Positions 8,998 through 20,319 of a stretch of DNA of 20,319 bases are shown piece by piece (the stretch's first letter is position 1; the number at the start of each line of letters is the position of its first letter). The stretch is from positions 1 through 20,319 of the forward strand of contig CAJVPJ010000636.1 of assembly GCA_910592205.1 (NCBI GenBank), in the 5' to 3' direction. This DNA comes from Paraglomus occultum. Lineage: Eukaryota > Glomeromycota > Glomeromycetes > Paraglomerales > Paraglomeraceae. A model generated the notes under the pieces. It searched no databases. It saw only the letters and a program-made list of their open reading frames with translations, and had not been told where the DNA came from. Position numbers and translations under genes: made by a program.

Positions 8998-10164
8998 ATA
9001 TATAGCTAGGACATTGTTGAAATATGCTTCACCTGCCAGTGGCGAAGCACATGATATAGACATAGACTCTTCAGCAGTAAAAGTGCTATTCATTTTTTAC
9101 GTTGATTTTTTTAGGAAAAAAAAAAACAATAGCAGGGCGTAGTCTGAAACGTGGATCGTAACCTAAGATTCTGCTGTTAATACTGTATATCAGGATACAG
9201 AAGAGCTTCTAATTCGGGATCATGTAGGGCAATCGGTATCTCTTGTGCATAGAAACCCGACGGCTAAACGATTGTAATGGGAATCTTCATTCTGTATCAT
9301 CAGGAAAGTCATATGAAGGTACTATAACATCTCCGCGATGAACGGGTGGTATAAGCTGGTCAGTTTCTACACGGGTAGTGGAAGGCCATATCGGGTTCGC
9401 GGTGAAGTCATTGTTCTACAATCAATGAGAGTCGAGAGAGTGGTAGGATTTCAAGTATGGATTGTTTTGTTGTAACCATTCGCAAGCTTCTCTTAAGGAA
9501 GGATGATACCAGCGGTTTTCTGCAGATGATTGATCTATATTTTCAAGAAATGCGCCTAGCATGCCAGAGTAAAGCGATAGCAATCGCATGTTCTTTGAGT
9601 ATCCAAACTGTCCTTTGAGTGATCGATATTCTGAATAAGCAGATAGATTCGATGATCTGCCAAAGCTCGAATGTAAGTATACAGGTGATAAGTATTTTCG
9701 CTTTCCATATGGCACATTTTCAATGCAGGCAGGAATTCCAGCATGAGGAGGGCTTTAACTTGCACGATGCACACACTGCTACTTTCACGTTATCATGCGG
9801 CCTTGACGACTATGGCACGCTATAATAACGTCTTCCCAACAATCACTATGTACTCTATGTTCATATACTATGTCTTGTCTACTCTGCCCTCTTCATCTGA
9901 CAGAATTTAGACGATCGAGAGACTTTGGTGGGCAATTTCTTTTGCAATGCCCAGGTTTTTGTTTGCCATACTTAATGTTACCTCCACATCTATCTTCTCT
10001 TTAACCTTTCTCCTTTTTCGCTCAAAATAAAGTTTCACTCCATCATTCTCGAAGAAATCGTCTCGCTTCAAGCATCTTGCAGGATCACCCAATTGAGAAT
10101 CGTTACTTAGCGCCTCCAGCGTTTTTTGAGCGTTTTTACGCCTTCTGACAAGGAGTATTTGAAT
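8998..10164 (-). mobile_element. Decayed Helitron Rep/helicase gene fragment (N-terminal part)
   Basis: Reading the minus strand downward from 9906, one frame (codons starting at positions equal to 2 mod 3) stays protein-like to 9290 despite stop codons: GIPACIENVPYGKRKYLSP, then SEYRSLKGQFGYSKN, LYSGMLGAFLE and CEWLQQNNPYL (9452-9478), the last like the WL..NNP signature of the DUF6570-type region of fungal Helitron proteins. After a TGA and a TAG near 9416-9424 the same frame continues with NDFTANPIWPS… and HRGDVIVPSYDFPDD. Frameshifts then lead to HYNRLAVGFL, DPELEALLYPD (9189-9221), GYDPRFRLRP (about 9131-9163) and AYFNNVL (9007-9027). These match, in order, the Helitron_like_N pattern (…P.LEAL.FP.LFP…, .DPRFR., .YFNNVL…). 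The 9907-10164 part (ARCLKRDDFFENDG…KRRKVKEK) is on the same strand and may be its upstream end. No catalytic Rep HUH or PIF1 helicase motifs remain, and no element ends were identified. It is surely nonfunctional; family assignment is from memory of motifs. Confidence 0.6.
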
Positions 10165-10557
10165 TCACATTGAAGTTCTCTATGTACACATTACTCTATG
10201 TCCCCAACGCCCAAATCACAAAGTCGTACCCTTGCGCATGCATAGCAGAGTGATGGCTTCGCAATGTAATTATTATCCCTCCCTGTATCCAATGAAAATC
10301 AACGCGCAAAAATTGCACCACACAATAACTTGTATGCAAAAAGTAAAACTTCTTTAAAGATTTGGATATGTATTGCAAAAAGATTAACATAATTAAGATA
10401 TTTACAATAATTCATATACGTATTTTGTCATATTGACTTTATTATTTCTTCAAAAAAAGTAGATATCATGTGAAGAGGCAATTGCATGGGAGGAAATACT
10501 CAGACCCAAAGCCATTAATGAGTACCCTTATACTTTAATCGCGCTAGTGAACCTATG

Positions 10558-10836
10558 CTACATAGTATTGTTAGTGCTGTCAACGTCTTCTTCTTTTTTT
10601 TCCTTTTCTCTATCAATCTATTCCTGTACTGCTTCGACAGTTATTTTCCGCGGATTGGTTTTCGCAGGTAGAAATTTTTGGAATTGAGGCTGCAATGCCT
10701 TTTCCTTCACGTAGCGTGTAGCTTTCAGATGTTATTTTCTTAACGAGAAAGTTGAGTCTAGCTCAAGCTTTTTACCAAATAATTTTTTAAAAACAAATTT
10801 TCGACGTTCTCTAGGTATTTTCGCTCGCTGAGTAAT
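10558..10836 (-). pseudogene. Decayed minus-strand coding sequence of unknown family
   Basis: A single minus-strand frame runs from 10836 to the stop at 10558-10560 and is interrupted by only two stops (TAA at 10732-10734, TAG at 10618-10620) in 92 codons. It is basic and protein-like: KIPRERRKFVFKKLFGKKLE, then KATRYVKEKALQPQFQKFLP and AKTNPRKITVEAVQE, ending in an acidic, Lys/Glu-rich tail. I do not recognise the family. Its strand and its position, 400 bp upstream of the Helitron-like relic in reading direction, suggest it could be the N-terminal part of that same element or a captured gene piece. Chance cannot be excluded in AT-rich DNA, but the composition is unlike neighbouring random frames. 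Confidence 0.35.
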
Positions 10837-11606
10837 TTAGTGAATATAAATTTTACTTTAAATTTTCTGACTCGACCACTCGACTTAATTGTTTCAAGCT
10901 TTTGGTTTAAGTCCGATTAATGTCTCACAAAGAAATTCAACGGATGTGAACGTTTTGCAGTTTTTTTATGGAATAAAAGCATTTGATAGTGATTATTTAT
11001 GTTTGAAATGCTCCCGATAATAGTTTTTTAGTAACCCGCGTTATTAGCCATCTGTCTATTCACAATGGATGGAGTAGCGGTTTTAGCTAATAATAATAAG
11101 TATGTTTTGATTGATTGGACAAACAATAATTATGGTGCAAAAAATGAATAGCAGACCTGCAAAAAACTCTCTCTGCAAGTCGCGAACAATAGAATCATGT
11201 TGTATTAGAACTTTGAAATAATCGCCCACGCTGCAACTTACCGATAAATAAAGCATCTTCACCATTAAACGTGTTGCAGAATCGTTATCCTATGACAAAT
11301 ATCGTAACGGCTATTGAATGTAGTAAAGGTTTTTCGTTTGCAAAGCATATATTGTTGACGTTCGTTACCAGCCATAAACTGTCAGTGAATTTATAGCAAG
11401 CATTAACTAGAAAATATGCATTTTACACCATAATGAATTGCGCGTGCAATCATTAAGAATTTTACGATTTATGTTAATATATTAGCTTACCAGCATATTC
11501 TCTCTTCGGTTTGATGTGGATCTGCGATATTTATGAAATAAAACAGGTATGACGAATCGATAATTATGCCCCAATTAAACGCGTGGGGAAAGAGGAAAAA
11601 AGTGAC
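10837..11606. other. Intergenic region upstream of ECT1
   Basis: AT-rich sequence without a recognisable gene. It must contain the ECT1 promoter and leader; I see no canonical TATA box close to the ATG at 11607. A minus-strand frame at 11083-11265 has no motif. Confidence 0.45.
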
Positions 11607-13442
<1,836 letters not shown>

Positions 13443-13475
13443 ATCGAATAGAACTACTATTTTTTATAAAATGAT

Positions 13476-13488
13476 GTGCTCGAAGCAC
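13476..13488 (+). other. Short 3' UTR hairpin of ECT1
   Basis: GTGCT-CGA-AGCAC forms a perfect 5-bp stem with a 3-nt loop just upstream of the AATAAA. It may be incidental. Confidence 0.3.
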
Positions 13489-13489
13489 T

Positions 13490-13495
13490 AATAAA
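13490..13495 (+). terminator. Polyadenylation signal of ECT1
   Basis: Canonical AATAAA 47 bp after the TAG stop of the last ECT1 exon, at the usual spacing for a short fungal 3' UTR. Confidence 0.55.
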
Positions 13496-15387
13496 GAACA
13501 CGCTTTATTTAACCTACGAACCTGTTAAGATGAATATGCTAACACTAACTCATGGAAATCGTTCCATTCACCAATGATCACTAATATTATTAATGTCGCG
13601 CATTGCTATAAGCACATTCTATTCCCGGAAATGATTTGTCTTTGGAACTGGTTTAGACATATTAATATGTCAATATGCATATGTTTAACCATGGAAGATG
13701 GTTCAGAAGCTAACAGCTGATGGTTAAGAGGACAAGCAAAAGAGCAAGGTGAAGTTCATCAAATCCATTGGGTTATGATGTCTATAGGTAGGGTATAATA
13801 GTTCTGCATGCTTTCGACAGCAGCAATTAAAAGTAGTTGTGATCTTAATCATCTATCGCAAGTTCCGCAAACGTGGTTGCTCTTGCTCGTGATAGCAATA
13901 GAGCGTTTGCTCTGTTCATATCGTGTACTTAATGCTCATGTGGACTAGGTAATGGGATGCGCTTGATAGTGGATCGTTACCATTTGCGTTTACTTTGAGC
14001 CTACCCTAACAATTACACGATTACTCGCGTTCTCCAGCTTGGCCTTTTTTTGGATTACTTTCAAAGACTATTTGGTTTTATATTTTAAGTTGTACTGTAT
14101 GAGGGAAACAAACGTCATTGTAATATTTTTGTTAGTCTCGTTGAAGGTGAGCACATAGCTTAAATAATTCTTGGTTGTAACGTTATAACACAGAATGAGG
14201 TACGCTAAACGATAAATTATTTATGATTTAGTAGCATTAATTTGTCACGAAAGCAACCCTATTTTCTTACAGCGGGTAGAAACACAATTCGTTCCCCGAT
14301 TGAAGTTCCAAGGAACAGTGAGGAAGGAAGGTTACAAGTTAGGACTGTTCTGACTTGAGTGTCAATTGAGATTTCAATGTTACTAAAAAAATTTCTTCAT
14401 AGCTCAGCTATAGACGATTCTGAAATAGTAAATAGATATTAGACAGAGTATATTTTTCACACAAAGCTTGCATAATATTAGCATGTCTTATCAAGTTGCT
14501 TAATTAGTCGTCCAAGTCACTGGTGAAAAATCAGAAGATTCATTTAATCATCCTTGACTTTAAAACAATTAACAATGCGTTTGCTTCATTTTAAATTTGT
14601 CATCGTTTAACAGAATCCACTCGAATATACTGTTATCTTAATCAGTCAGTAGAAACCAATGAAGAATTCTGTAGGCTTAATTCTGCCATCATATATTAAT
14701 ATTATGCTTGAATTCTGATAACAGTCAGATTTAGTAAATGTAAATTGAACATAACAATATAATTGTTGTTGTAGCTTGCATAAAATATCACACCAAACTA
14801 TACACTGTATTCACTTTTAGAATGAATAAACACAGTTTGAGTTATGGCAATATTTAATATTTTCTAATAATATAATGTTATAAAATCAAATAGTAATAAT
14901 AAATTTGAATCTATTGAAACTACTAATATAAATACAGACCTTGGAACAATAACTATAGCAATTGGCAATATTAATATGGCTACTATCATAATATTCATAT
15001 AGAGGTTTTGATTCATTATAAATTAACAATGTTGACAGTTTAACTTACTATTACTATTCGTTATTGTCTTGATCATCTCGTTTATGGTGGCATAGTTAAG
15101 TTCGTAAGACCTTTGCTTTGACAAGTAGTATTCGTTTTGACTTTATTTGTAGCAAAAGTAAGTGACAACTTGAATCATAAACAGTTAGACTTATTGTCAG
15201 TATTGGTTTTAGTTAACTATAATTTCTCTGCAAACAGCTATTTTGCTTGCTAAAGGTGTTTTTCATGTGTTTTATTTTCATGCAAGATATATTCAAACAA
15301 TATGCATTCATCCTGGATACGTAGCAAAGAGAAATTATGTTCGATTTCTTACCCAACTCGCGTTCGACTGATCGCCGAGATCTCAAT
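13496..15387. other. AT-rich intergenic DNA downstream of ECT1
   Basis: I see no gene, tRNA or element. Small palindromes occur, such as ACATATTAATATGT at 13657-13670 followed by ATATGCATAT at 13673-13682, which are common by chance in sequence this AT-rich. Confidence 0.45.
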
Positions 15388-15526
15388 ACGTACGTGTAGT
15401 GTATACACTCATCACGTGGAGGATGTTTGATAATATGCCAACGCGGACCATTTGAGTGCAGGAAACGTGTTTACAAAGAGACGTTGGAGTAACAGTCTGC
15501 TTACTAATGTTGACCGACTATATAAA
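15388..15526 (+). promoter_or_regulatory. Promoter-like cluster: three palindromes and a TATA box
   Basis: Within 31 bp lie three perfect palindromes: ACGTACGT (15388-15395), AGTGTATACACT (15398-15409) and the E-box CACGTG (15413-15418, in ATCACGTGG, the type of site bound by bHLH factors such as Cbf1). A TATATAAA follows at 15519-15526, about 100 bp downstream, then a pyrimidine-rich stretch. No long ORF starts downstream; the first ATG frames are only a few codons. It may drive a noncoding transcript or a decayed gene, or be accidental. Confidence 0.35.
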
Positions 15527-16304
15527 CTTTCACTCTAACTTTTTTCCTAAACACAGCTTCTCATTAGCATTGACAGACTTTTATTCGTTCAATTATTCGT
15601 GTGGTTGTATCGAAAATCGGCAATAGTAACGGAATTTCTGTATGGCTTCTATAGAATAATATTCTTTTTCATCATTTAGATGAAGTGATCGATTTGTTTG
15701 TAGTTTTCGGCTGAGTCAAAGTTATCTAATGGACCTTTATTTAGTAAACATGAATATTAATCAAATAACTTGATTTGTCAAATAGTGACTCCTTATCGTT
15801 TAACCTACTTGCGATTCTTCCCCAAAATTTGTGGATGTTTTTAGTCACTTGATAAAGGAAACGTTCTGAGAAAATATTAATTGGTGGTTAGTTTGTGTGA
15901 TGGGTATAACGGCAGAACAAAGCAACGCAACACACAGAGACAGTAATGAGATACTAAATTAGTTCATGCCACAAGTAGATTAGATGAAAATTTATATGCT
16001 CAAGACGGGCGTTGTGTGAATCACGACTATATGATATAATAGATTAAATGCATGAAAATGACGGATAGTATAATTATTGTTTCGACATATCTTAAAGAAT
16101 AATGACTTTCTTTGCTTACTTATTAACAATAACTACTTTCTATGTCCATCGTCCAGGAGCTTTGTTGTATGATGATTTGTTCTACATGCTACCAAGTATA
16201 CAAATAAATGACTTTGTTAAATCGTCATACATCCATTCTATATATGTACATACATTTGCTATACCCCCCATGCATACAACCGATACATTCATTTTCCCCG
16301 TAAA
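15527..16304. other. Intergenic DNA, no gene seen
   Basis: AT-rich sequence downstream of the TATA-like site. The frame at 16102-16359 (+) is rich in Phe, Tyr, Ile and His and matches nothing known; it ends next to a GTAAGC donor-like site at 16351 but no supporting exon structure was found. Confidence 0.4.
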
Positions 16305-17342
16305 TTGTATGTTCTGTTCTATTTTATTTTCTCCAGTCATAGTCTCTTATGTAAGCTGAGAGCGCATTTCCCCACGAAAATCGCAAAGGGCGTATGTGGA
16401 TCGAGTAAGACGCTCTTAACTTTAAATGGGACTTGTCATTATGCAAGAACTTGTAAGGGTCAATTTCGTCCTAAAACTTTTTTTTTTGAACTCGGCGTTG
16501 AGGAGAAGCTGTCAGTTGTTTGAGATAATGTTCAAAGTACTCTCGGGACCTAATACAATTAAAAATCAGAGTTGGAGTAAAAAACTTTATTGCCTGCAAC
16601 AAATTCGGCTGAAGTGATCCTTAAAAGGAAAGGTTCAGGGGTTAATTTGGGCGAGTCTATGGAAGATTCATTGGATGACAGCAATGTTGCAATTTTCGAA
16701 AGTTTACGATCTTGACATTATTATTATGCTATATAGCTAATCTTTTCTGTGTATTCCTGTAAGGCGTAAACAATACCAATCAGTTCTGGTTCCACTAGCG
16801 ATAATGATATATCGCTGGGAGGCAATAATGAACGATTAGGTTATTAAGGGGCTTACTGATAACATACAAAAACTAGTCTAATCTTTTATTCGGTTAGGAG
16901 TTGTTCTGTAAGCAAAAGGCCAAGAAAAGCATCGAGTGGCTGTGCTGTGTTACGAGATTGAATTTGGGAGAAAAAAGGTATTACGGTAAGGCGTTTGCAA
17001 AAATAATGATTGAAAATCCAAGGAACTTTTATACGATTGCGTGAAGCGAGTTATTCATTTTTTCCTTTGCACTCGTTAATATGTTTTGAGCTGGGCAACA
17101 AGCTTTTATTCACCAATTTACTATTGTCATGCAAAAAAGTTATGTGTCTGCCATGAGGTGATGAGGAATTCTTCAACAAACTGTCAAAGAACTTTCTATC
17201 GTGCAGTCAACGTAACACGACAGTAACAGCAACGAGAAAATATTGTACAACAATCAAGACAAGTCATTTTCGTTGGGTATCCAAGATAAAGGCAGTACAC
17301 GAGCAGTTTTGTGAAATTGCAAGAATATTCCAGATAACACAG
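16305..17342 (+). other. Scattered coding-like stretches, possible gene or element relic
   Basis: Three plus-strand segments read like protein in the same modular frame (codons at 0 mod 3): 16356-16523 (…KIAKGVCGSSKTLLTLNG, CKGQFRPKTFFFELGVEEK), 16581-16715 (LKRKGSGVNLGESMEDSLDD) and a 62-codon frame at 17157-17342 without ATG (HFRWVSKIKAVHEQFCEIAR). A donor-like GTCAGT at 16511 and an acceptor-like ATCAG ending at 16569, with CTAATAC between, resemble a 59-bp intron, but the joined frame stops soon after. No family recognised. Frames of this length are expected by chance at low frequency, so this is a weak call. Confidence 0.2.
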
Positions 17343-18843
17343 TGACATGCTTGATGGAATTAAAAATTAATAACAGCATGAATTAACTACCAGCTTCTTG
17401 TCAACGCATAATCAAACAAAATAGACATGAGGACCAATTACGATACAACTGATGTCAAAACGTTAGTTCGAATTTACAAACAATGTGTTTAAAATATGAC
17501 AATTTACTTTTGGTAGATTTTATGAGCTTACTCCTTCCAAGTCAGAATTTTGACTTGGACCAGAGTTGAGTAATGTAGTTTAATGTTGCTGAAAGCTGGA
17601 GCAAAATACTGTTACACGTATCAAAGGCTTTATTGATTTAAACTTTTTATTGAATGCGCCATTACTCAAAATATTTACATTATTGATTTGCACATTTAAA
17701 CTTAAATTTATAAAACGTTATCCGTTAATTTGGCATTTCAAATTTATGCTAACATCTCGTACCTTGCTCTTTGTCAGCTAGCCTTGAATAATATTTATTG
17801 AGAGCTAATTATAATTCTGGTTCTATTTTACTGACCATTCTGCAAGTTTTCCGAGATATTTGCGGTTAATATTAATATTTGACATTTTTCCAAATAATAT
17901 GGTAAATTGCACCACCCATAATTTGTGCAAATGTAATACTATTATGAAAATGCCAAGCTAGATGACGATTAATAAATGATGAGTAGCGTAACTTTAATTA
18001 TAATTATGATGTAAAAATTCTTTGTGCAAGCATATACTGGGTAAAGGCTAGTCACCTGTCATAATCATGTCTGACCAATTATGGTATGGATCAGCTATCA
18101 GTTCAAATGACTTTATTAAAATCTTGCATAAAATCTTATCAGTTTGTATATGTTGTACGTGCACCGAAGATCAACGGTCGAGAGCGCAAAATGGATATAT
18201 ACAATATGTGGCTTAATACACTGTATATCACATATATATTATCGTACATAATATGCAAGTGCTAATTATGTATACACAATTGATGTGGTTACTTGCATGA
18301 CACGACGTATTTGTGTTAGACCAAGTGACCAGGCAAAACTATCATTGGCCTGTTTTTCTTATTGCATAGTTAAGATGACAAGAGACAATGCGTTGCTCGT
18401 GGCATTAGTGACTTCCACATTGCTATACACATGACCGAGTAATAGTCTCACTAGGCGGTAGTTCTTTTTGAAACAATCGCAAAATAATATCTGATTGGTT
18501 CCGCATGATCCATGAATATCACCAATCACGTAAGACACTAATTAATGATATGTATTAGTTAATACGACTGTTTTGAAAATCAGCCAATAAGTCAATACAA
18601 GTAGGAAATAAGCTTTTTCTTTTTTTTATTTCACTCATCAAAGTTTTGTGTATACATCATGCTCAAGCAATGTAACTCTCTCAGCTTTACATCCTGCGTA
18701 CAACTGATTGCGCCCATTTCTACTTTTACCGATCTATTTAATCAATAATATGTACATTGGGCTTTTTAAGATTAATACTCATTTGCTCTTCATTACGTTT
18801 TAATTATTCTACGCGCATAAGTACTAGCACAAGAGTTACCCCA
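17343..18843. other. AT-rich intergenic DNA with one clean hairpin
   Basis: No gene recognised. TCCAAGTCA (17536-17544) and TGACTTGGA (17551-17559) form a perfect 9-bp stem with a 6-nt loop. Its role is unknown; it is not followed by a U-run that would suggest a terminator. Confidence 0.4.
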
Positions 18844-18900
18844 CACATTCACCTAAGCGAATCATCCCACACTCGCCCAAGCAAGTCATCCCACACTCGC
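18844..18900. repeat. Degenerate 24-bp tandem repeat, about 2.4 copies
   Basis: Units start at 18844, 18868 and 18892. The first two agree at 19 of 24 positions and the third matches the first 9 bases (CACACTCGC). The unit length is a multiple of three, so in the frame open from 18757 to 19047 it encodes an eight-residue repeat (SSHTRPSK, SSHTRLHS). That frame otherwise shows no family resemblance, and whether it is translated is unknown. Confidence 0.6.
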
Positions 18901-20319
18901 TTACATTCTGTTTATTTTTTTTTTCTTTTTAATTACTCTGTCTATCTTTACATTCCCCTGCGTCACCTCCGCAAACATGACTGCACATCTTTCGGTCCGA
19001 GAACTCTTGTGCAGCCCGCCTGTTTTCCCATTCTGTATGCAGTGTAAGCAGTGGTTAAATAAGGAAGTAGTGTTTTTATTTTGGGTTAATTTATGCGAGT
19101 ATCCAGATGGAGCGAGACAGTGGCGCTAAACTGTGAGAAAGGGGGTGTTTGTTTGGGTAAAGGAGCGGGAAGAGGAAGCGAAAAGGAGGGAAAAAATGAA
19201 AAGAGAAAAAAACCCGAAAGGCGATAATAAAAAAAGATAGGAAAAGATAAGAATATAATATAATAGAAAACAATATTGTTGGTAGATTCTAAATGGGCAA
19301 GTCATTGATTGTAACCGTGTTTTTTTTGTGTTGGCGTCATCGGTCACATACATGCATCAAATTATGCACCTGGTCTATCATATCAAATAAAATTTTTACC
19401 CCACAAGGAATGTCATTTCCGCCCATCCTCTCCATTCAGCGATCTTTTCACCGACGGCTTTCGATTATCAAACAGCCGAATAGTATTAGGCAATATACAT
19501 TCCTCAATATTACTCCCTACATGAATTCTACAAACAAGACGTAGTAAATGACATCAAATCTATTCTGTTTAATACACATATATCTGGTTATTGTATATTT
19601 GATTGGGGTCTGTATTACATGATCATTTGGGGGGACTGGGTATGTAAGTTATTATGTTATTGTTTCACTACATCTTTGCCGTTATATGCTGCTATGTTGT
19701 AATGTAGGTGTAAAGTAGTACTCAGGATATCTTTTGATAAGATAATAATATTAGACATTTTTGACACAGTATCTTACTTCTTGTATTCCCTTGTTTGCTT
19801 TTTGATATACTTATCAGGTGGTTCTGTTGTTTATGGGTCACTTGACAAAATTCAGTCTCCATTACCTTTTATGGTTACTGCGATTTAATAAGCGTACTAC
19901 AACAGACAAATCGTACGTTTGCACTATACTGTGTATATAAAAAATTACTCAACGGTTATGTAAACCATTATACGCTATTAATATACTTGCAGCTATTATA
20001 AATCTAATATATCGTTCATACTATAATTTGACAGCTAAACACAAGGAAGCAGTTACTCGGAACATCGAGAATATTCACGATTTACCTAGTCTTGACTTTT
20101 GCAAAGTTCTCTTGGGTTTTTTGATGTCACAATTGGGCGTCTCTTTTTGATTACACAAATAATTGATATCATCAGTATTTATAATATGTCAACAACAAGA
20201 TTACGATTAACAGAAAGACGGACACAATAAACACACTGAAACGAGGAAGAACAATAACTATGCAATAGACATTGATTTAGTGTTTATTGTCTTCATCCGT
20301 ATGGGGTATAGTCAAAAGG
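18901..20319. other. Intergenic end of window, with purine-rich tract
   Basis: No gene recognised. From 19156 to 19252 the plus strand is almost wholly purine (GGAGCGGGAAGAGGAAGC-type followed by A-rich runs), a base-composition skew unlike the surroundings. Short frames on either strand here are a consequence of that skew or are chance. The final 800 bp are plain AT-rich sequence. Confidence 0.45.

Noticed and set aside
9619-9825. Plus-strand frame with a GTAAGT at 9673 and CAG near 9728 that looks like an intron-bearing gene
   Set aside because: It overlaps the minus-strand Helitron-like frame, which has clear protein-like motifs; the plus reading shows no family motif and the splice sites can arise by chance.
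19416-19553. 46-codon minus-strand open stretch (ends NRKPSVKRSLNGEDGRK)
   Set aside because: Looks mildly protein-like but is short, lacks a start and matches no family.

Overview
The window looks like nuclear DNA of a filamentous fungus. It is AT-rich, its coding sequences are split by short GT-AG introns (69-251 bp), and the gene repertoire is fungal: a two-domain CHR-type chromate transporter, a dynamin-like GTPase of the atlastin/GBP type, and an ethanolamine-phosphate cytidylyltransferase. The low GC, long gene-poor stretches and a decayed Helitron relic would fit an early-diverging lineage such as Mucoromycota/Glomeromycotina. That placement is inference; nothing here fixes a species.

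Layout (all intact genes on the + strand): 976-2571 is a 2-exon chromate transporter of 478 aa. 3044-5251 is a 5-exon GB1/RHD3-type GTPase of 596 aa with a coiled coil and a single C-terminal membrane segment. 6784-7652 is a small multi-exon gene of unknown function with two reading-frame conflicts, so it is either a young pseudogene or carries sequence indels. 11607-13442 is an 8-exon CTP:phosphoethanolamine cytidylyltransferase (ECT1/PCYT2) of 376 aa with two nucleotidyltransferase domains. For the three confident genes I worked out splice junctions by hand, and the phases close exactly.

The ~4 kb between the small gene and ECT1 is not empty. On the minus strand, 8998-9906 (possibly up to 10164) is a degenerate coding sequence that reads as the N-terminal half of a Helitron Rep/helicase protein, broken by stops and frameshifts. 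A second decayed minus-strand reading frame (10558-10836, two internal stops) has no recognised family and may belong to the same insertion.

The last ~6.9 kb (13443-20319) has no convincing gene. It contains a TATA box next to a cluster of perfect palindromes (15388-15526), a few short coding-like stretches (16305-17342), a degenerate 24-bp tandem repeat (18844-18900) and a long purine-rich tract (19156-19252).

The genes do not form a functional cluster: inorganic anion transport, ER/membrane remodelling and phosphatidylethanolamine synthesis are ordinary neighbours in a fungal chromosome. ECT1 (ER phospholipid synthesis) and the membrane-anchored GTPase both act on endomembranes, but a functional link is not shown by the sequence. 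I found no clearly new multi-gene system. The items most worth a second look are the frame-conflicted small gene, the tail-anchored GTPase and the minus-strand relics.
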